From: Catalinimonas alkaloidigena
GTDB lineage: Bacteria; Bacteroidota; Bacteroidia; Cytophagales; Cyclobacteriaceae
Reading direction: 5' to 3'
DNA length: 64,000 bases
Assembly (NCBI RefSeq): GCF_029504655.1
Contig: NZ_JAQFIL010000001.1
Location: 5,771,001-5,835,000, forward strand
The translations under genes were made by a program, and so were the position numbers. Under the pieces are notes generated by a model, which was given only the letters and a program-made list of their open reading frames with translations, made no database searches and was not told where the DNA came from. Positions 35,031 through 44,443 of this stretch are shown here, piece by piece. How positions within the stretch are numbered: position 1 is the first letter of the stretch; each line of letters opens with the position of its first letter.

Positions 35031-38000
35031 TTAAGCCTGCGCCACCAGTCTCTTCTTTTCCACCTGCTCTACCCTGGGAGGGATCAGCTTATACACCACA
35101 GGAGTAACGATACGAGATAGGAGTGTAGAACTGATCAGCCCCCCGATGAGCACAATCGCCAGTGGTGAAATCAGGGGATTGCTGGAGATGGCAATGGGAA
35201 TCAGTCCGCCAATGGCGGTCAAGGTGGTGAGTACGATGGGTAGAAAGCGCAGCTCACCGGCTTCACGAATGGCCTCTTCCAGGCTTCTACCCTCTTCTCT
35301 CAGCTGATTGGTAAAGTCTACCAACAAAATGGAGTTTTTGACTTCAATTCCTGCCAGGGCGATAAGTCCGATAATGGCTACAAAAGAGAGCGAATTGCCG
35401 GTCATCCACAGCGCCAGCAGGGCTCCTACCATGCCCAGAGGAATGACAGACAGTACAATCAGCGTACTCTTAAAAGTCTTGAACTCCAGAATCAGTACAG
35501 CGATAAACAGGAATACCGTTACGATGATCACTGTACCAAAGCCTCCAAATGAATCCTGTCGTGTCTCATATTCTCCGCCCATCATATAGGTATAAGCTGC
35601 CGGGAAAGAAAATTCCTCCATCTGATTCATCACATCCTGCAAAACATCATCAGTGAGAAAATCTTTACCCACAAAGGAGCTGACTGCCACCATCCGGGTC
35701 TTGTTGTAGTGATCAATGGTAAGCGGAGAGGCTTCCAGGCTCAGGTCAGCAATCTGGCGGATAGGAATGGCATCACCCCGCATATTGTTGACATACATAT
35801 GATCAAAAGCAGAGAGCGAAGCCCGCTCACTGCGGCTTTGCATCAGTGGCGTGGTCAGCAGCACCTCTCTGTCTTCTCCCTCATTGTCAGAAAAGCTTCC
35901 CACCGGAAGCCCGGCAATGGCTAATCTTACAGTACGGGCTACATCTAGGGTATTTACGCCCAGCATGCGCGCCTTTTCTTTGTTGACATCTACTTTGATA
36001 TCAGACTTCAGGTGGCTCACCGGATTATCAACATAGAGTGTACCTTCACTCTTTTTCAGCATATTTTCTACACGTCCCGCCAGCATGCGTAAGGTATCCA
36101 GATTGTTGCCTAATAATCTCACTTCTAGGGGCGCGGTGACCGGAGGCCCCTGCTCAAAGTTTTTCACTTCAAGACGCGCACCCGGATATTGATTGAATTT
36201 ATTACGCAATGCTTCCGTGATTTCCAGCTTTCTCTCTATACTAGTGCCTTCTTTCAGTTGCACAAACAGCTGCGCAAAATCTGTTCGCTCATTTTCAGGA
36301 ATTTCATTGTAGTAAATTCTGGGATTACCTTTGCCCACATTGGTAGCGAAGTAAGTCACATCCGGAATATTGGCCAGCTCCTTCTCAACCTCTTTGGCTA
36401 CTTCTTCGGTATAGCCTATGTTAGACTGCAAAGGGGCAATTACATTGACCAGAAACTGAGGTTTCTCTGACATAGGAAAGAGACTAAAACCTATCACCGG
36501 AAACAGTTGTAAAGAAGCAAAAAAGATGACTGCCGCAATGATTACTGTCACTACAGGTCTTTTCAAGGCTCTGTCCAGCAGAGGAGCATAGCTACCGTGA
36601 ATGACTTTCTGCAATGACCTCAAAAACAAATTACCTCCGGGATGTGCGGCATTTTCTTTCAGCATACGGCTGGCAAGGAAAGGAATGATGGTAAGCGATA
36701 CCAGCATGGATGCCAGCACCGATGTGATCACCGCCATAGGCAGGCTGCGGATAAAATCCCCTGAACCTTCGGGAAGAAAGACCAGCGGCATGAAGGCGAT
36801 GATCAGGGTTACGGTACAACCCACCACCGCCAAACCTATCTCTTTGGTAGCCAGTAGGGTTGCCTGCATCCGGCTATGTCCTTCTCTCAGCCACCTTTCT
36901 ATGTTTTCCACCACTACGATACTGTCGTCTACCAACAGTCCCAGCGCCACTACCAGCCCGACTATGCTGAGCTGATTCAGGTTATAGCCCAGGGCGTTGA
37001 GCAGTAGCAGTCCGATAGCCAGCGAAAGAGGGATGGAAATCATCACAATGAGGGCGGCACGGCCACCCAGCGGCAGCAGGGTAATAGACACCAGCAAAAT
37101 GGCAATCATAAAATCAATGCCCAGGCTGCCCAGACGATGGTTGACATTATCGGCCTGATCAAAATGCTGTACCATGTCAATGTTGGAAGGTAAATTTTTG
37201 GCAAAAGCTTCCAGCACCAGCTTGTATTTTTCCTGCGTCTGGGAGATGTTATAACCTTCCTTTTGCGCTGCGGTGACAAAGATACTCCGATGCCCGTTGA
37301 GCCGGGTGATATGCTTATTTACTTCATGGTCCAGGCGTATATCTGCTATGTCTTTCAGTAAAATATTTTTGCCATTCAGCGAGAAGACAATCGTATTGGC
37401 AATCTCTTCCACCTTTTCAAAATCTCCACTGGTTTTGACGTTGAAAGATTTGAGTCCGGCTTCCACACTTCCTCCGGGGATATTGGTCATCTCATTCTGC
37501 AGACTGCCAATCACGGCATCAAGAGGCACGTTCATGCTCGCCAATTTTTCCAGGCGAAGGTCTATCCGTACTATTTCTTCCGGCAGGCCATGAATGTCCA
37601 CATCTTTGAGTTCAGCCAATTTTTCCAGTTCTTCCTGCAGGCGTTCCGCCTCAAATTTCAGGTTTCTCAGTGCAGCGTTTTCTGAGATCAGTGCAATCTG
37701 CATGATGTTTACCCCTGAAGGCGTTACCTTATCCACCTCTATGCTATAAATATCTTTTGGAAGCTCATCTCTCAGGCCATTGACCTCACGGATCAGCTCC
37801 TGGTACTTATCGTCTACATCGCTTTCGTACTTATAGTAAACCTGCATCACGGCTACTCCGTCGCTGATCGTTGTAGTGATCTTTTTGATGTCTTCCAGCT
37901 CAGATATTTTCTTTTCCAGCGGGTCCACTACCAACTCTTCCATATCGAGAGGACTGGTGCCGGGATAGATGATGACTACCGGAAACTGTGGCGCGTTGAT

Positions 38001-38117
38001 CTCCGGGTCTTCACTGCGAGGCATGGTCAACAGGGTGGTCACCCCCAGGGCCACCACCATCAGGAAGATCACCAGCGTAAACTGATAGTTTTTTACGGCA
38101 TATTCAGATATCTTCAT
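35031..38117 (-). CDS. RND efflux transporter, inner-membrane permease subunit
   Basis: This 1028-residue AcrB/HAE1-like protein has 12 expected membrane helices and two large periplasmic loops. The first helix starts at YQFTLVIFLMVVALGV. The proton-relay Asp pair is Asp397-Asp398 in GLLVDDSIVVVENIERW. Other RND landmarks are ISIPLSLAIGLL, AFMPLVFLPEGSGDF and GLIALAGIEVKNSILLVDF. It exports drugs, solvents or metabolites through the tripartite pump with the adaptor and TolC proteins encoded just upstream. The adaptor gene ends 18 bases before its start. The operon is probably repressed by the TetR protein at 40662. The substrate is unknown. Confidence 0.94.
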   Translation of the reverse strand: MKISEYAVKNYQFTLVIFLMVVALGVTTLLTMPRSEDPEINAPQFPVVIIYPGTSPLDMEELVVDPLEKKISELEDIKKITTTISDGVAVMQVYYKYESDVDDKYQELIREVNGLRDELPKDIYSIEVDKVTPSGVNIMQIALISENAALRNLKFEAERLQEELEKLAELKDVDIHGLPEEIVRIDLRLEKLASMNVPLDAVIGSLQNEMTNIPGGSVEAGLKSFNVKTSGDFEKVEEIANTIVFSLNGKNILLKDIADIRLDHEVNKHITRLNGHRSIFVTAAQKEGYNISQTQEKYKLVLEAFAKNLPSNIDMVQHFDQADNVNHRLGSLGIDFMIAILLVSITLLPLGGRAALIVMISIPLSLAIGLLLLNALGYNLNQLSIVGLVVALGLLVDDSIVVVENIERWLREGHSRMQATLLATKEIGLAVVGCTVTLIIAFMPLVFLPEGSGDFIRSLPMAVITSVLASMLVSLTIIPFLASRMLKENAAHPGGNLFLRSLQKVIHGSYAPLLDRALKRPVVTVIIAAVIFFASLQLFPVIGFSLFPMSEKPQFLVNVIAPLQSNIGYTEEVAKEVEKELANIPDVTYFATNVGKGNPRIYYNEIPENERTDFAQLFVQLKEGTSIERKLEITEALRNKFNQYPGARLEVKNFEQGPPVTAPLEVRLLGNNLDTLRMLAGRVENMLKKSEGTLYVDNPVSHLKSDIKVDVNKEKARMLGVNTLDVARTVRLAIAGLPVGSFSDNEGEDREVLLTTPLMQSRSERASLSAFDHMYVNNMRGDAIPIRQIADLSLEASPLTIDHYNKTRMVAVSSFVGKDFLTDDVLQDVMNQMEEFSFPAAYTYMMGGEYETRQDSFGGFGTVIIVTVFLFIAVLILEFKTFKSTLIVLSVIPLGMVGALLALWMTGNSLSFVAIIGLIALAGIEVKNSILLVDFTNQLREEGRSLEEAIREAGELRFLPIVLTTLTAIGGLIPIAISSNPLISPLAIVLIGGLISSTLLSRIVTPVVYKLIPPRVEQVEKKRLVAQA

Positions 38118-38135
38118 GGTATTAATTTTTGAGGT

Positions 38136-39188
38136 TTACTCAACAATACTGATGGTTGACTCATCTTTCAGATAGGCGCTTCCTCGGGTAATAAGCGCTG
38201 TGGCATCTTCCAACCCTCCGCTGATATGCACAAACTCATTATCTATAGCAGCTATGCTCACTTCCACTTTCTGCGCGGTTTTTTTGTCAGAAGTAACAAA
38301 TACAAAACCCTGATCTCCATGACCATCCAGCAGCGCCTCGTAAGGGATACGCCATACATTTACTTTTTGCTGCGGTACAATAGTAGCGGTACCAAAGAGA
38401 CCACTGGCTAGCTTTTTCTGTGAATCTGCATCCGCACGCAGTTCAATTGTGAAGGCACCATTCACAGGGTCCGCTCCTTCTGACTTTCTGATGACCCGGG
38501 CAGCAACAGGCTTTTCAGGCATGGCATCGGTAATGATACTGGCAGCGTCTCCTTCCTGAATGATCACCCACTCTTTATCGCTTACTCCCGCTTTAAAAAT
38601 CCAGTGTGCTTTTCCCGCACCATTTACCCTGATTACAGGATCCCCGGCGCTGATCATCTGTCCGGCATTGGCAAATTTTTTAAGCACATAACCATCCGCA
38701 GCCGCACGGATTTCAGAATAGTTGAGGTTAAATTTTGCGGACTTCAACTGTTCTTCTGTCAGTGCCAAAGCAGTTTGTGCATTCTGAAACTGCTCCAGTG
38801 TAGCTACGCTGTCCTGATAGAGATTTTTAGCTCTTTGAAAATCTCTTTGTGCTTTTTGCAAAGCCAGTTCAGCCTGTTTTACTCCTGTCCTGATCTCTGT
38901 CAGATTAAGCCTGGCCAGCAGCTCACCTCGGTGCACATAATCTCCTTCTCTAACATGAATGTCCCTGATGATTCCACCGGTTTTGAAGGAAAGGGTAGTT
39001 TCGTCATCGGTACTGAACTGACCAGAGGTAGTGATAGCCCTGCTCACTGCTTCTTTTTCAAGTTTCATGAGTTGCACCGGAATAGGGGCGTCATTTTCGG
39101 GCATGGCTTTGGCGCTTTCTGCCGGGCTACAAGCCTGCCACGATAGTCCCCCCAGCACAATGAAGATGAAGGTATGTATGGTTTTCAT
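38136..39188 (-). CDS. RND efflux periplasmic adaptor (membrane fusion) lipoprotein
   Basis: This 350-residue protein has a lipoprotein leader (WQACSP, Cys20). The adaptor architecture is a beta barrel plus lipoyl half (TLSFKTGGIIRDIHVREGDYVHRGELLARL), an alpha hairpin (ELALQKAQRDFQRAKNLYQD) and the second lipoyl half (RAAADGYVLKKFANAGQMISAG). The short lipoyl and hairpin regions are typical of HlyD_D23-type adaptors. It bridges the inner-membrane permease to the TolC-like channel. It lies between the TolC gene (50-base gap) and the permease gene (18-base gap) in one operon. Confidence 0.93.
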   Translation of the reverse strand: MKTIHTFIFIVLGGLSWQACSPAESAKAMPENDAPIPVQLMKLEKEAVSRAITTSGQFSTDDETTLSFKTGGIIRDIHVREGDYVHRGELLARLNLTEIRTGVKQAELALQKAQRDFQRAKNLYQDSVATLEQFQNAQTALALTEEQLKSAKFNLNYSEIRAAADGYVLKKFANAGQMISAGDPVIRVNGAGKAHWIFKAGVSDKEWVIIQEGDAASIITDAMPEKPVAARVIRKSEGADPVNGAFTIELRADADSQKKLASGLFGTATIVPQQKVNVWRIPYEALLDGHGDQGFVFVTSDKKTAQKVEVSIAAIDNEFVHISGGLEDATALITRGSAYLKDESTISIVE

Positions 39189-39238
39189 AACATTAGTTTT
39201 TATCGTTCTTAAGATTTGAGAGTAACAATTTATATTGC

Positions 39239-40618
39239 CTATTCAGGCAAAGGATAAGTACCACTTTCCCTTTCATACGCTGCCATAGCCTCCAGCACTT
39301 TATAGGTACTGATGCTCTGGTGAAGCTGGGCCGAGGTGAGCTGATTGCGAGCGTCTATGAATTCAATGAGTGAGTTGGTGCCTTCCTGATAGCCTCTTTC
39401 TACCAGGCGGAAATAGCTTTCTGCTGACTTCATGCGTTTTTGCGCAGCCAGGTGGTTTTGATACGCTGTATTCAGGTTATTCAGTGCTATATCTACTGCC
39501 AATTGCAATTGCTGTGTAGTATGGTCTAAGTTGAACCGGTTGGTCTGAAGGTCCAGTTCTGCCTGTTTGATCTGATAGTGGTTTCGTCTACCCTGGTACA
39601 GTGGAATATCCACAGAAAGTCCTACCAAAAGATAAGGGGAACGGCTCGTCCAGTCCATATTTTCGGACTGAGCCCCGAGGTCTGCAAAAGCATTGAGCTT
39701 GGGAAACCAGAAATTCTGCTTCATGTTAATGAGGGTGTGGTTTATTAAGTCCACAGTCCTGAGCATTTCCACCTCCCCTCTTGCCTGTACTGCTGCAGAA
39801 TCTACTTTCACTATAAGTTCATCTGTCCGATTGCGCACTTCCGCATCCGCCCTGATGTCCATTGCCTGCTCCCGGTTGAGTAGAAAGTTGAAATACTTGC
39901 GGGCGTTTTTTTTGATATTTTGCGCATCATGCAACTGAGCTTTCACGGTCTCCAGCTCACTTTCTGCCCGCAGCACGGATGCAGGAAGCCCTCTGCCATT
40001 CCTCAGAAGTGCTTCGTTGACTTCCACATTTTTTTTGACCAACGAAAGGGCACTTTCATAGATTTTTACAGCTTCCGCTGCGCTCAGATATCTGAAATAG
40101 GCAGTCTTAATATCTTTGACCAGTTCTCTTGCGTAGATTTTCACTTCGTACTCCTGAAGCGCCACCTCATGCTGCTGTATAGTATGGTTATAATACAGAT
40201 CACGATTATACAGCGGTACGGAAGCCCGGACATGGGCATCTACAAAATTTTGGGGAAAGAACTGTTGATTGACATTCTCTATCTGCGGAAAATCGTTTTC
40301 CTGTAGCAGTTCATTGAGGGTGGCATAGACCGGGTTAAGCAGATCACCCACCGGCAACGCAATTGCGCGACCACCTTCGCCATGATTAAAACTGGCGTTA
40401 AAATCCAGTGAGGGCTGAAAATAGCTGCTGGCTATCTTCAGTGAATACATGGCTTTCTCCAGGCCGACATGCTTCTGCTGTAGCACAAGATTGTTTTTCA
40501 GCCCTTCCTGAATGTACGCATCCAGTGCTTCCTGAGCTTTGCTCTTAGGGATCGCTGTGAGCAAAAAACATAGCAAGCTGACAGCTACCAATGGTTTGTT
40601 TTTAAGCGACATATACAT
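39239..40618 (-). CDS. TolC family outer-membrane efflux protein
   Basis: This 459-residue exported protein has a signal peptide (to about residue 28, ending SKAQ). Two repeated OEP helical-hairpin units follow, with the usual motifs YNRDLYYNHTIQQHEVALQE, GRGLPASVLRAESELETVKA, VGLSVDIPLYQGRRNHYQIK and GYQEGTNSLIEFIDARNQL. It forms the trimeric channel of the RND pump. It is the first pump gene after the regulator, and a TetR operator copy lies in the 43-base gap directly upstream. Confidence 0.93.
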   Translation of the reverse strand: MYMSLKNKPLVAVSLLCFLLTAIPKSKAQEALDAYIQEGLKNNLVLQQKHVGLEKAMYSLKIASSYFQPSLDFNASFNHGEGGRAIALPVGDLLNPVYATLNELLQENDFPQIENVNQQFFPQNFVDAHVRASVPLYNRDLYYNHTIQQHEVALQEYEVKIYARELVKDIKTAYFRYLSAAEAVKIYESALSLVKKNVEVNEALLRNGRGLPASVLRAESELETVKAQLHDAQNIKKNARKYFNFLLNREQAMDIRADAEVRNRTDELIVKVDSAAVQARGEVEMLRTVDLINHTLINMKQNFWFPKLNAFADLGAQSENMDWTSRSPYLLVGLSVDIPLYQGRRNHYQIKQAELDLQTNRFNLDHTTQQLQLAVDIALNNLNTAYQNHLAAQKRMKSAESYFRLVERGYQEGTNSLIEFIDARNQLTSAQLHQSISTYKVLEAMAAYERESGTYPLPE

Positions 40619-40628
40619 TGTATTTTTT

Positions 40629-40650
40629 ATGAACAGTGTTTAGTAAAATG
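40629..40650. promoter_or_regulatory. Likely TetR operator before the efflux genes
   Basis: ATGAACAGTGTTTAGTAAA at 40629-40647 matches the operator-like site at 41300-41318 except for one base (T instead of C). It lies in the gap between the regulator stop and the TolC start, so the repressor could also control the pump genes from an internal site. Confidence 0.65.
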
Positions 40651-40661
40651 GCAAAAAAATT

Positions 40662-41276
40662 TTAGCTTTTCTCCAGTAACATGATCAGGGTTTCAAAACC
40701 CATAGAAGCAATATGATCTCTTTTTTCTTCGCTAATCACCATGCAACGACCGCGGATATTGATGGTAACCATACCATGCAGGGTAGACCACACCGTATAA
40801 GCCAGGTTTTCCGCATCATGTCCTTTAAAATGTCCTTGCTGAATGCACGCATCCACTACATTTACCAATATGTCAAAGGCAGTCTGCCCTTCCATCCAGC
40901 ACTCTTTATCCTCCAATGCTTCCATTGGATTAGTGATGACAAACATCAGGTCATAATAGTCAGGGTTCTCATGAGCAAATTCCAGATAGCCTTTGCCCAT
41001 GGCAATCAGCCTTTCAAAAGGGTCTTTGATATCCTGCAAGACCTGCATTTTACTTTGTTTCAACAGTTGAAAACCCTCTTTGTGCAGCTCATGGAAAATC
41101 GCATCTTTGTCTTTAAAGTAAAGGTAGATGGTCCCGGGGCTATACTCTATCTGGTCGGCTATGTTCCGAATGCTGGTATTGTGAAATCCTTTTTCAAAAA
41201 AGATTTCCCGCGCTGCCTTCAAAATAAGCCCTTTGAGTTGCTCTCTCTCTCTTTGCTTTCTGTCTTTGGTTCCCAT
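40662..41276 (-). CDS. TetR/AcrR family repressor of the efflux operon
   Basis: This protein of about 204 residues has an N-terminal TetR helix-turn-helix (LKGLILKAAREIFFEKGFHN, TSIRNIADQIEYSPGTIYLY, FKDKDAIFHELHKEGF). A helical ligand-binding domain with the common IRGRCMVISEEKRDHIASMG end follows. I chose the Met of MGTKDRKQ. A longer in-frame start at 41339 would put the operator-like palindrome (41300-41320) inside the coding region. It probably represses its own gene and the TolC-adaptor-permease genes behind it until an effector binds. Confidence 0.9.
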   Translation of the reverse strand: MGTKDRKQREREQLKGLILKAAREIFFEKGFHNTSIRNIADQIEYSPGTIYLYFKDKDAIFHELHKEGFQLLKQSKMQVLQDIKDPFERLIAMGKGYLEFAHENPDYYDLMFVITNPMEALEDKECWMEGQTAFDILVNVVDACIQQGHFKGHDAENLAYTVWSTLHGMVTINIRGRCMVISEEKRDHIASMGFETLIMLLEKS

Positions 41277-41290
41277 ATGAGCTATACAAC

Positions 41291-41323
41291 GTAAATGTAA
41301 TGAACAGTGTTCAGTAAATGTAA
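41291..41323. promoter_or_regulatory. Likely TetR autoregulatory operator
   Basis: TGAACAGTGTTCA at 41301-41313 is a perfect inverted repeat with one central base. It is flanked on both sides by the direct repeat GTAAATGTAA (41291-41300 and 41314-41323). It lies 24 bases before the chosen start of the TetR gene and recurs almost exactly before the TolC gene. Confidence 0.7.
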
Positions 41324-41387
41324 AGCTTTTTTTGACCAAAGCAAAAAAATTACCTCTTCGGCTACTTTTTCTTATGACGAAACTGCC

Positions 41388-42821
41388 TTACTTATACCAA
41401 TCTCCCCCTTCCCTGACCATTTCATTACGAAGCTGAAGCATTTTTGCTTTCATCTGTTTCACCCGTTCGGGATGTGCTTTTGCCAAATTATGTTGCTGCT
41501 CCTTGTCAGTGCGTAAATTGTATAGTTCAAAGTGCTCAGGCTCCAGCCCGTCCAGGTATTCCATATGGTTTTCCTGAAAATGCCAGGGACGGATGTTGGC
41601 TAGCTCTCCCTCGTTCAGGCTTTCCGCATAGGGAATCAGGTTTTTGTAGCCTAAAAGACACCAGTCACCTTCTCTTAGCATACAAATGGGGTCATGGAAA
41701 TAGCGGTAGAAAAAGATGGGATCTTCCCGCTCTTCCTGTGGTGCGGCTCCGGTAAACACAGGAACCAGGCTAACTCCATCAATCGTACATCCGGTGGGTA
41801 GAGAAGCAGCGGTAAATTCAGCCAGGGAAGGAAGTACATCGGTAAAGCTACCGGCTACATCACTTGAACTGCCATCGGGAACGTTAGCAGGCCACCTGAT
41901 GATAAAAGGAACCCGTATGCCTCCTTCAAAGTTAAAGCACTTTTCTCCCCGCAAAGGATCATTGGAGTGGTCCCAGCGAGAGCCATTATCAGAAGTAAAG
42001 ATCACGATAGTTTCCTCTTCCAGATTATTCTGCTTCAGGTATTCCATCAATCTGCCTACTGCCAGGTCCATATTTTCTATAGCACCGTAATATTCCTGAT
42101 TGTAAGCATGTCTCTTCGTCAATTCTTCCGGGGCGGCCACTTTCAGATGGGGCTCATTGAACCATACATTAAGATAAAAGGGTTCACTACCAGCATTATT
42201 ATCTTTTTTTCTTTCCAGCCATTCAATAGTTTCATCTACTACGAGCTGACAGGCATAGCCTTCCAGCTTACCTACGGCTTCGCCATTTCGGAAATAATTT
42301 TCAGGATTTCTGTGAGAAGGTATCGCGTTATTGTAAGCATAGAAGCTGTAATCAAAACCCTGCTCATTGGGGAGAGGTTGATCTGTGCCCTGAGAAGTCA
42401 GATGCCATTTTCCAAAGTGTCCGGTAGCATATCCCTCTTCTTTTAGCATTTCCGCAATGGTGACTTCCTCTGCTCTCAGATGCATGGGCGAATTTTCAGG
42501 TATCCAGTTATAAATGCCCACACGGCTAGCGTTTCGTCCGGTGATGAGGGCAGAGCGGGAGGGCGAACAGACTGCTGCTCCGGCATAAAAGTTAGTAAAC
42601 ATCATCCCCTGCTCAGCCAGTTTATCAATGTTGGGCGTCTGACTGGTGGGAGCGAGTTCTACCTGTGCGGGATGCATTTTTCGGTACACCGACACATCAT
42701 TATAACCCAGATCATCAGCAAGGATGAGGATGACGTTAGGCTTTTCAGAAGTTCGTGTTTGTGCATTGCTGAAGGTGAAGCCGCAGCAAAACAGTAAGCT
42801 CACTTTTAATATAAGTTTCAT
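41388..42821 (-). CDS. Secreted sulfatase (C-x-P-S-R type), locus 1
   Basis: This 477-residue exported protein has a signal peptide ending SNAQ (residue 21). The sulfatase active site is intact: metal ligands Asp36-Asp37 (LADDLGYND), formylglycine precursor Cys85 in CSPSRSALITG, GKWHL, and the late IFTSDNGSRWDHS. It removes sulfate esters, most likely from a sulfated polysaccharide entering through the SusCD pair upstream. Cys-to-formylglycine maturation needs an FGE-type enzyme, which is not encoded in this window. It is the last of three sulfatase genes; the 229-base gap before it carries three hairpins. Confidence 0.93.
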   Translation of the reverse strand: MKLILKVSLLFCCGFTFSNAQTRTSEKPNVILILADDLGYNDVSVYRKMHPAQVELAPTSQTPNIDKLAEQGMMFTNFYAGAAVCSPSRSALITGRNASRVGIYNWIPENSPMHLRAEEVTIAEMLKEEGYATGHFGKWHLTSQGTDQPLPNEQGFDYSFYAYNNAIPSHRNPENYFRNGEAVGKLEGYACQLVVDETIEWLERKKDNNAGSEPFYLNVWFNEPHLKVAAPEELTKRHAYNQEYYGAIENMDLAVGRLMEYLKQNNLEEETIVIFTSDNGSRWDHSNDPLRGEKCFNFEGGIRVPFIIRWPANVPDGSSSDVAGSFTDVLPSLAEFTAASLPTGCTIDGVSLVPVFTGAAPQEEREDPIFFYRYFHDPICMLREGDWCLLGYKNLIPYAESLNEGELANIRPWHFQENHMEYLDGLEPEHFELYNLRTDKEQQHNLAKAHPERVKQMKAKMLQLRNEMVREGGDWYK

Positions 42822-42882
42822 GGAATTGCTATTAAGTAAGTTGACACTATTAGTTTATATCATTGCTTTGTAGCAAGATACT

Positions 42883-42967
42883 CACTTCAGTTAGAAACTG
42901 AAGTGACCAAATGAAGCAAAGTCTCAGACTTTGCCTTCATTCATGATTTCAGTCTTGAAGACTGAAA
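42883..42967. repeat. Three hairpins in a row between two sulfatase genes
   Basis: Hairpin 1 is CACTTCAGT (42883-42891) with ACTGAAGTG (42897-42905). Hairpin 2 is AATGAA plus GCAAAGTC (42910-42923) with GACTTTGC, a bulged C and TTCATT (42927-42941). Hairpin 3 is TTTCAGTCTT (42947-42956) with AAGACTGAAA (42958-42967). All stems are essentially perfect. None is followed by a T tract. This may be a dispersed palindromic repeat, or an mRNA-processing or stabilising structure between the genes. Confidence 0.75.
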
Positions 42968-43050
42968 CCAGTTTTAGTTTAATGTAAATAAGTCTTCATA
43001 CTTAGTAGTATTTAGTAAAAATCAGTAGTTTGTTTTTGGGGGTTTTACCA

Positions 43051-44415
43051 TTATTCAGGCTTTTGCCAGGGCACCTGCCCTCCCTTTTGGATATGCTGCA
43101 TGAGCAGTTTGTTGAGTTCTTCGTACTTCTCCGGTTCTTCTTCCATCAGGTTATTCTGCTCCTGCGGATCATCCTTCAAATTATAAAGTTCATAGGCCTC
43201 ATAAGGACTGTTTTGCAGCAGTTTCCAGTCGCCCTGGCGTACGGCATAAATACTCTGCCCGCCATAACGAGTGCCTCCTTCCCGGCGGGTAAAGTAGACC
43301 GGACGTTCAAAATCTGATTGTGAGCCATTCAGCAATTCAGGAAGGAAGTTCTGTCCCTCAATTTTATCTTTGGGCTCCATACCGGCCAGCGCCAGTAATG
43401 TAGGGTACAGGTCCATAGACAGATATCTGTTGTCAGACACACTGCCCTTTGCTATTTTGCCCGGCCAGCTGATAGCCGTGGGTACTTTTAGCCCTCCTTC
43501 GTACATGCTTTGCTTACCATCGCGCAAAGGTCCGTTATTAGCTTTGCTGGGTAGGTGCCCCCCATTGTCGCTGGAAAAAACAATGATGGTGTTCTCATAC
43601 TGACCGCTCTCTTTCAGGGCATTGATCACTTTTCCAATGCCTTCGTCCATATGTTCAATAAAGGCTACCAGTTTGGCGCGGGTATCATCTATTCCTTTTT
43701 CTCTTTGCTTCACCTTATCCAGCCACTCCTGGGGAGGCTGCACCGGAAAGTGAGGCGCGTTATAGGCCAGATAAAGGAAGAAGGGGCGGGCATCATCTGC
43801 CTGGCTTTTAATATAATCCACGGACCAGTCAGAAAACAAATCGGTGGCATGTCCCTCGGGGTCTATCTCTTTTCCATTGAGGCGCATATAGTTGATATCG
43901 TGGCGGCGATGGGTCCAGTAGTCGTCCATCATATCCCCCAGCCAGCCATGAAAGTAGTCAAAGCCCCGTTCTACCGGTGTATTGGGTGATTCAAGTCCCA
44001 GATGCCATTTGCCAATGATGGCAGTATGGTAACCTGCCATTTTCAGCTCCTGAGGCAGCAAGGTGGCTGTAGGGTCCAGATAACCCCAGTTGTTATCCGC
44101 ATGGGTACGGATAACGCCCGGTACCCCTACATAATCCTGGTAGCGACCAGTGAGTAGTGCGGCCCTTGTAGGCGAGCAGACCGGGCAGTTGGCATAAAAA
44201 TTATCAAAGCGCATACCTTCCGCAGCGATCTGGTCAATGTTAGGCGTTTGAAGATCTTCCGTGCCGTAATAAGAAACATCATGGTAGCCCTGATCGTCAG
44301 TAAGGATGAGCAGGATATTCGGTGGAGTTTCTTCAGGAGGGTTTTGTTCTGTATGAAGAGGAAAAAAAATTAGCGATAAGCAAAAGGCTAAGGGCGTAAT
44401 CCAATGATATAGCAT
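43051..44415 (-). CDS. Secreted sulfatase (C-x-P-T-R type), locus 1
   Basis: This 454-residue exported sulfatase has an N-terminal hydrophobic leader (about residues 5-20). Active-site residues are Asp40-Asp41 (LTDDQGYHD), formylglycine precursor Cys80 (VCSPTRAALLTG), GKWHLG and VFSSDNGGHLPS. The C-terminal region has the family motif YELYNLKDDPQEQNNL. It has a different sequence from both neighbours, so it likely handles a different sulfate position. Its start lies 28 bases after the stop of the preceding sulfatase gene, so the two are co-transcribed. Confidence 0.93.
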   Translation of the reverse strand: MLYHWITPLAFCLSLIFFPLHTEQNPPEETPPNILLILTDDQGYHDVSYYGTEDLQTPNIDQIAAEGMRFDNFYANCPVCSPTRAALLTGRYQDYVGVPGVIRTHADNNWGYLDPTATLLPQELKMAGYHTAIIGKWHLGLESPNTPVERGFDYFHGWLGDMMDDYWTHRRHDINYMRLNGKEIDPEGHATDLFSDWSVDYIKSQADDARPFFLYLAYNAPHFPVQPPQEWLDKVKQREKGIDDTRAKLVAFIEHMDEGIGKVINALKESGQYENTIIVFSSDNGGHLPSKANNGPLRDGKQSMYEGGLKVPTAISWPGKIAKGSVSDNRYLSMDLYPTLLALAGMEPKDKIEGQNFLPELLNGSQSDFERPVYFTRREGGTRYGGQSIYAVRQGDWKLLQNSPYEAYELYNLKDDPQEQNNLMEEEPEKYEELNKLLMQHIQKGGQVPWQKPE

Positions 44416-44443
44416 AGTGTGTTTAGGTTATGTAAAAGCTCAT

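Noticed and set aside
36601-36975. Rightward frame of 124 codons inside the RND permease gene
   Set aside because: It is antisense to conserved RND helices with the Asp397-Asp398 pair and has no independent signal.
41277-41339. Longer start for the TetR regulator
   Set aside because: The extra 21 residues would be encoded across a perfect operator-like palindrome, and the TetR fold begins after MGTKDRKQ.
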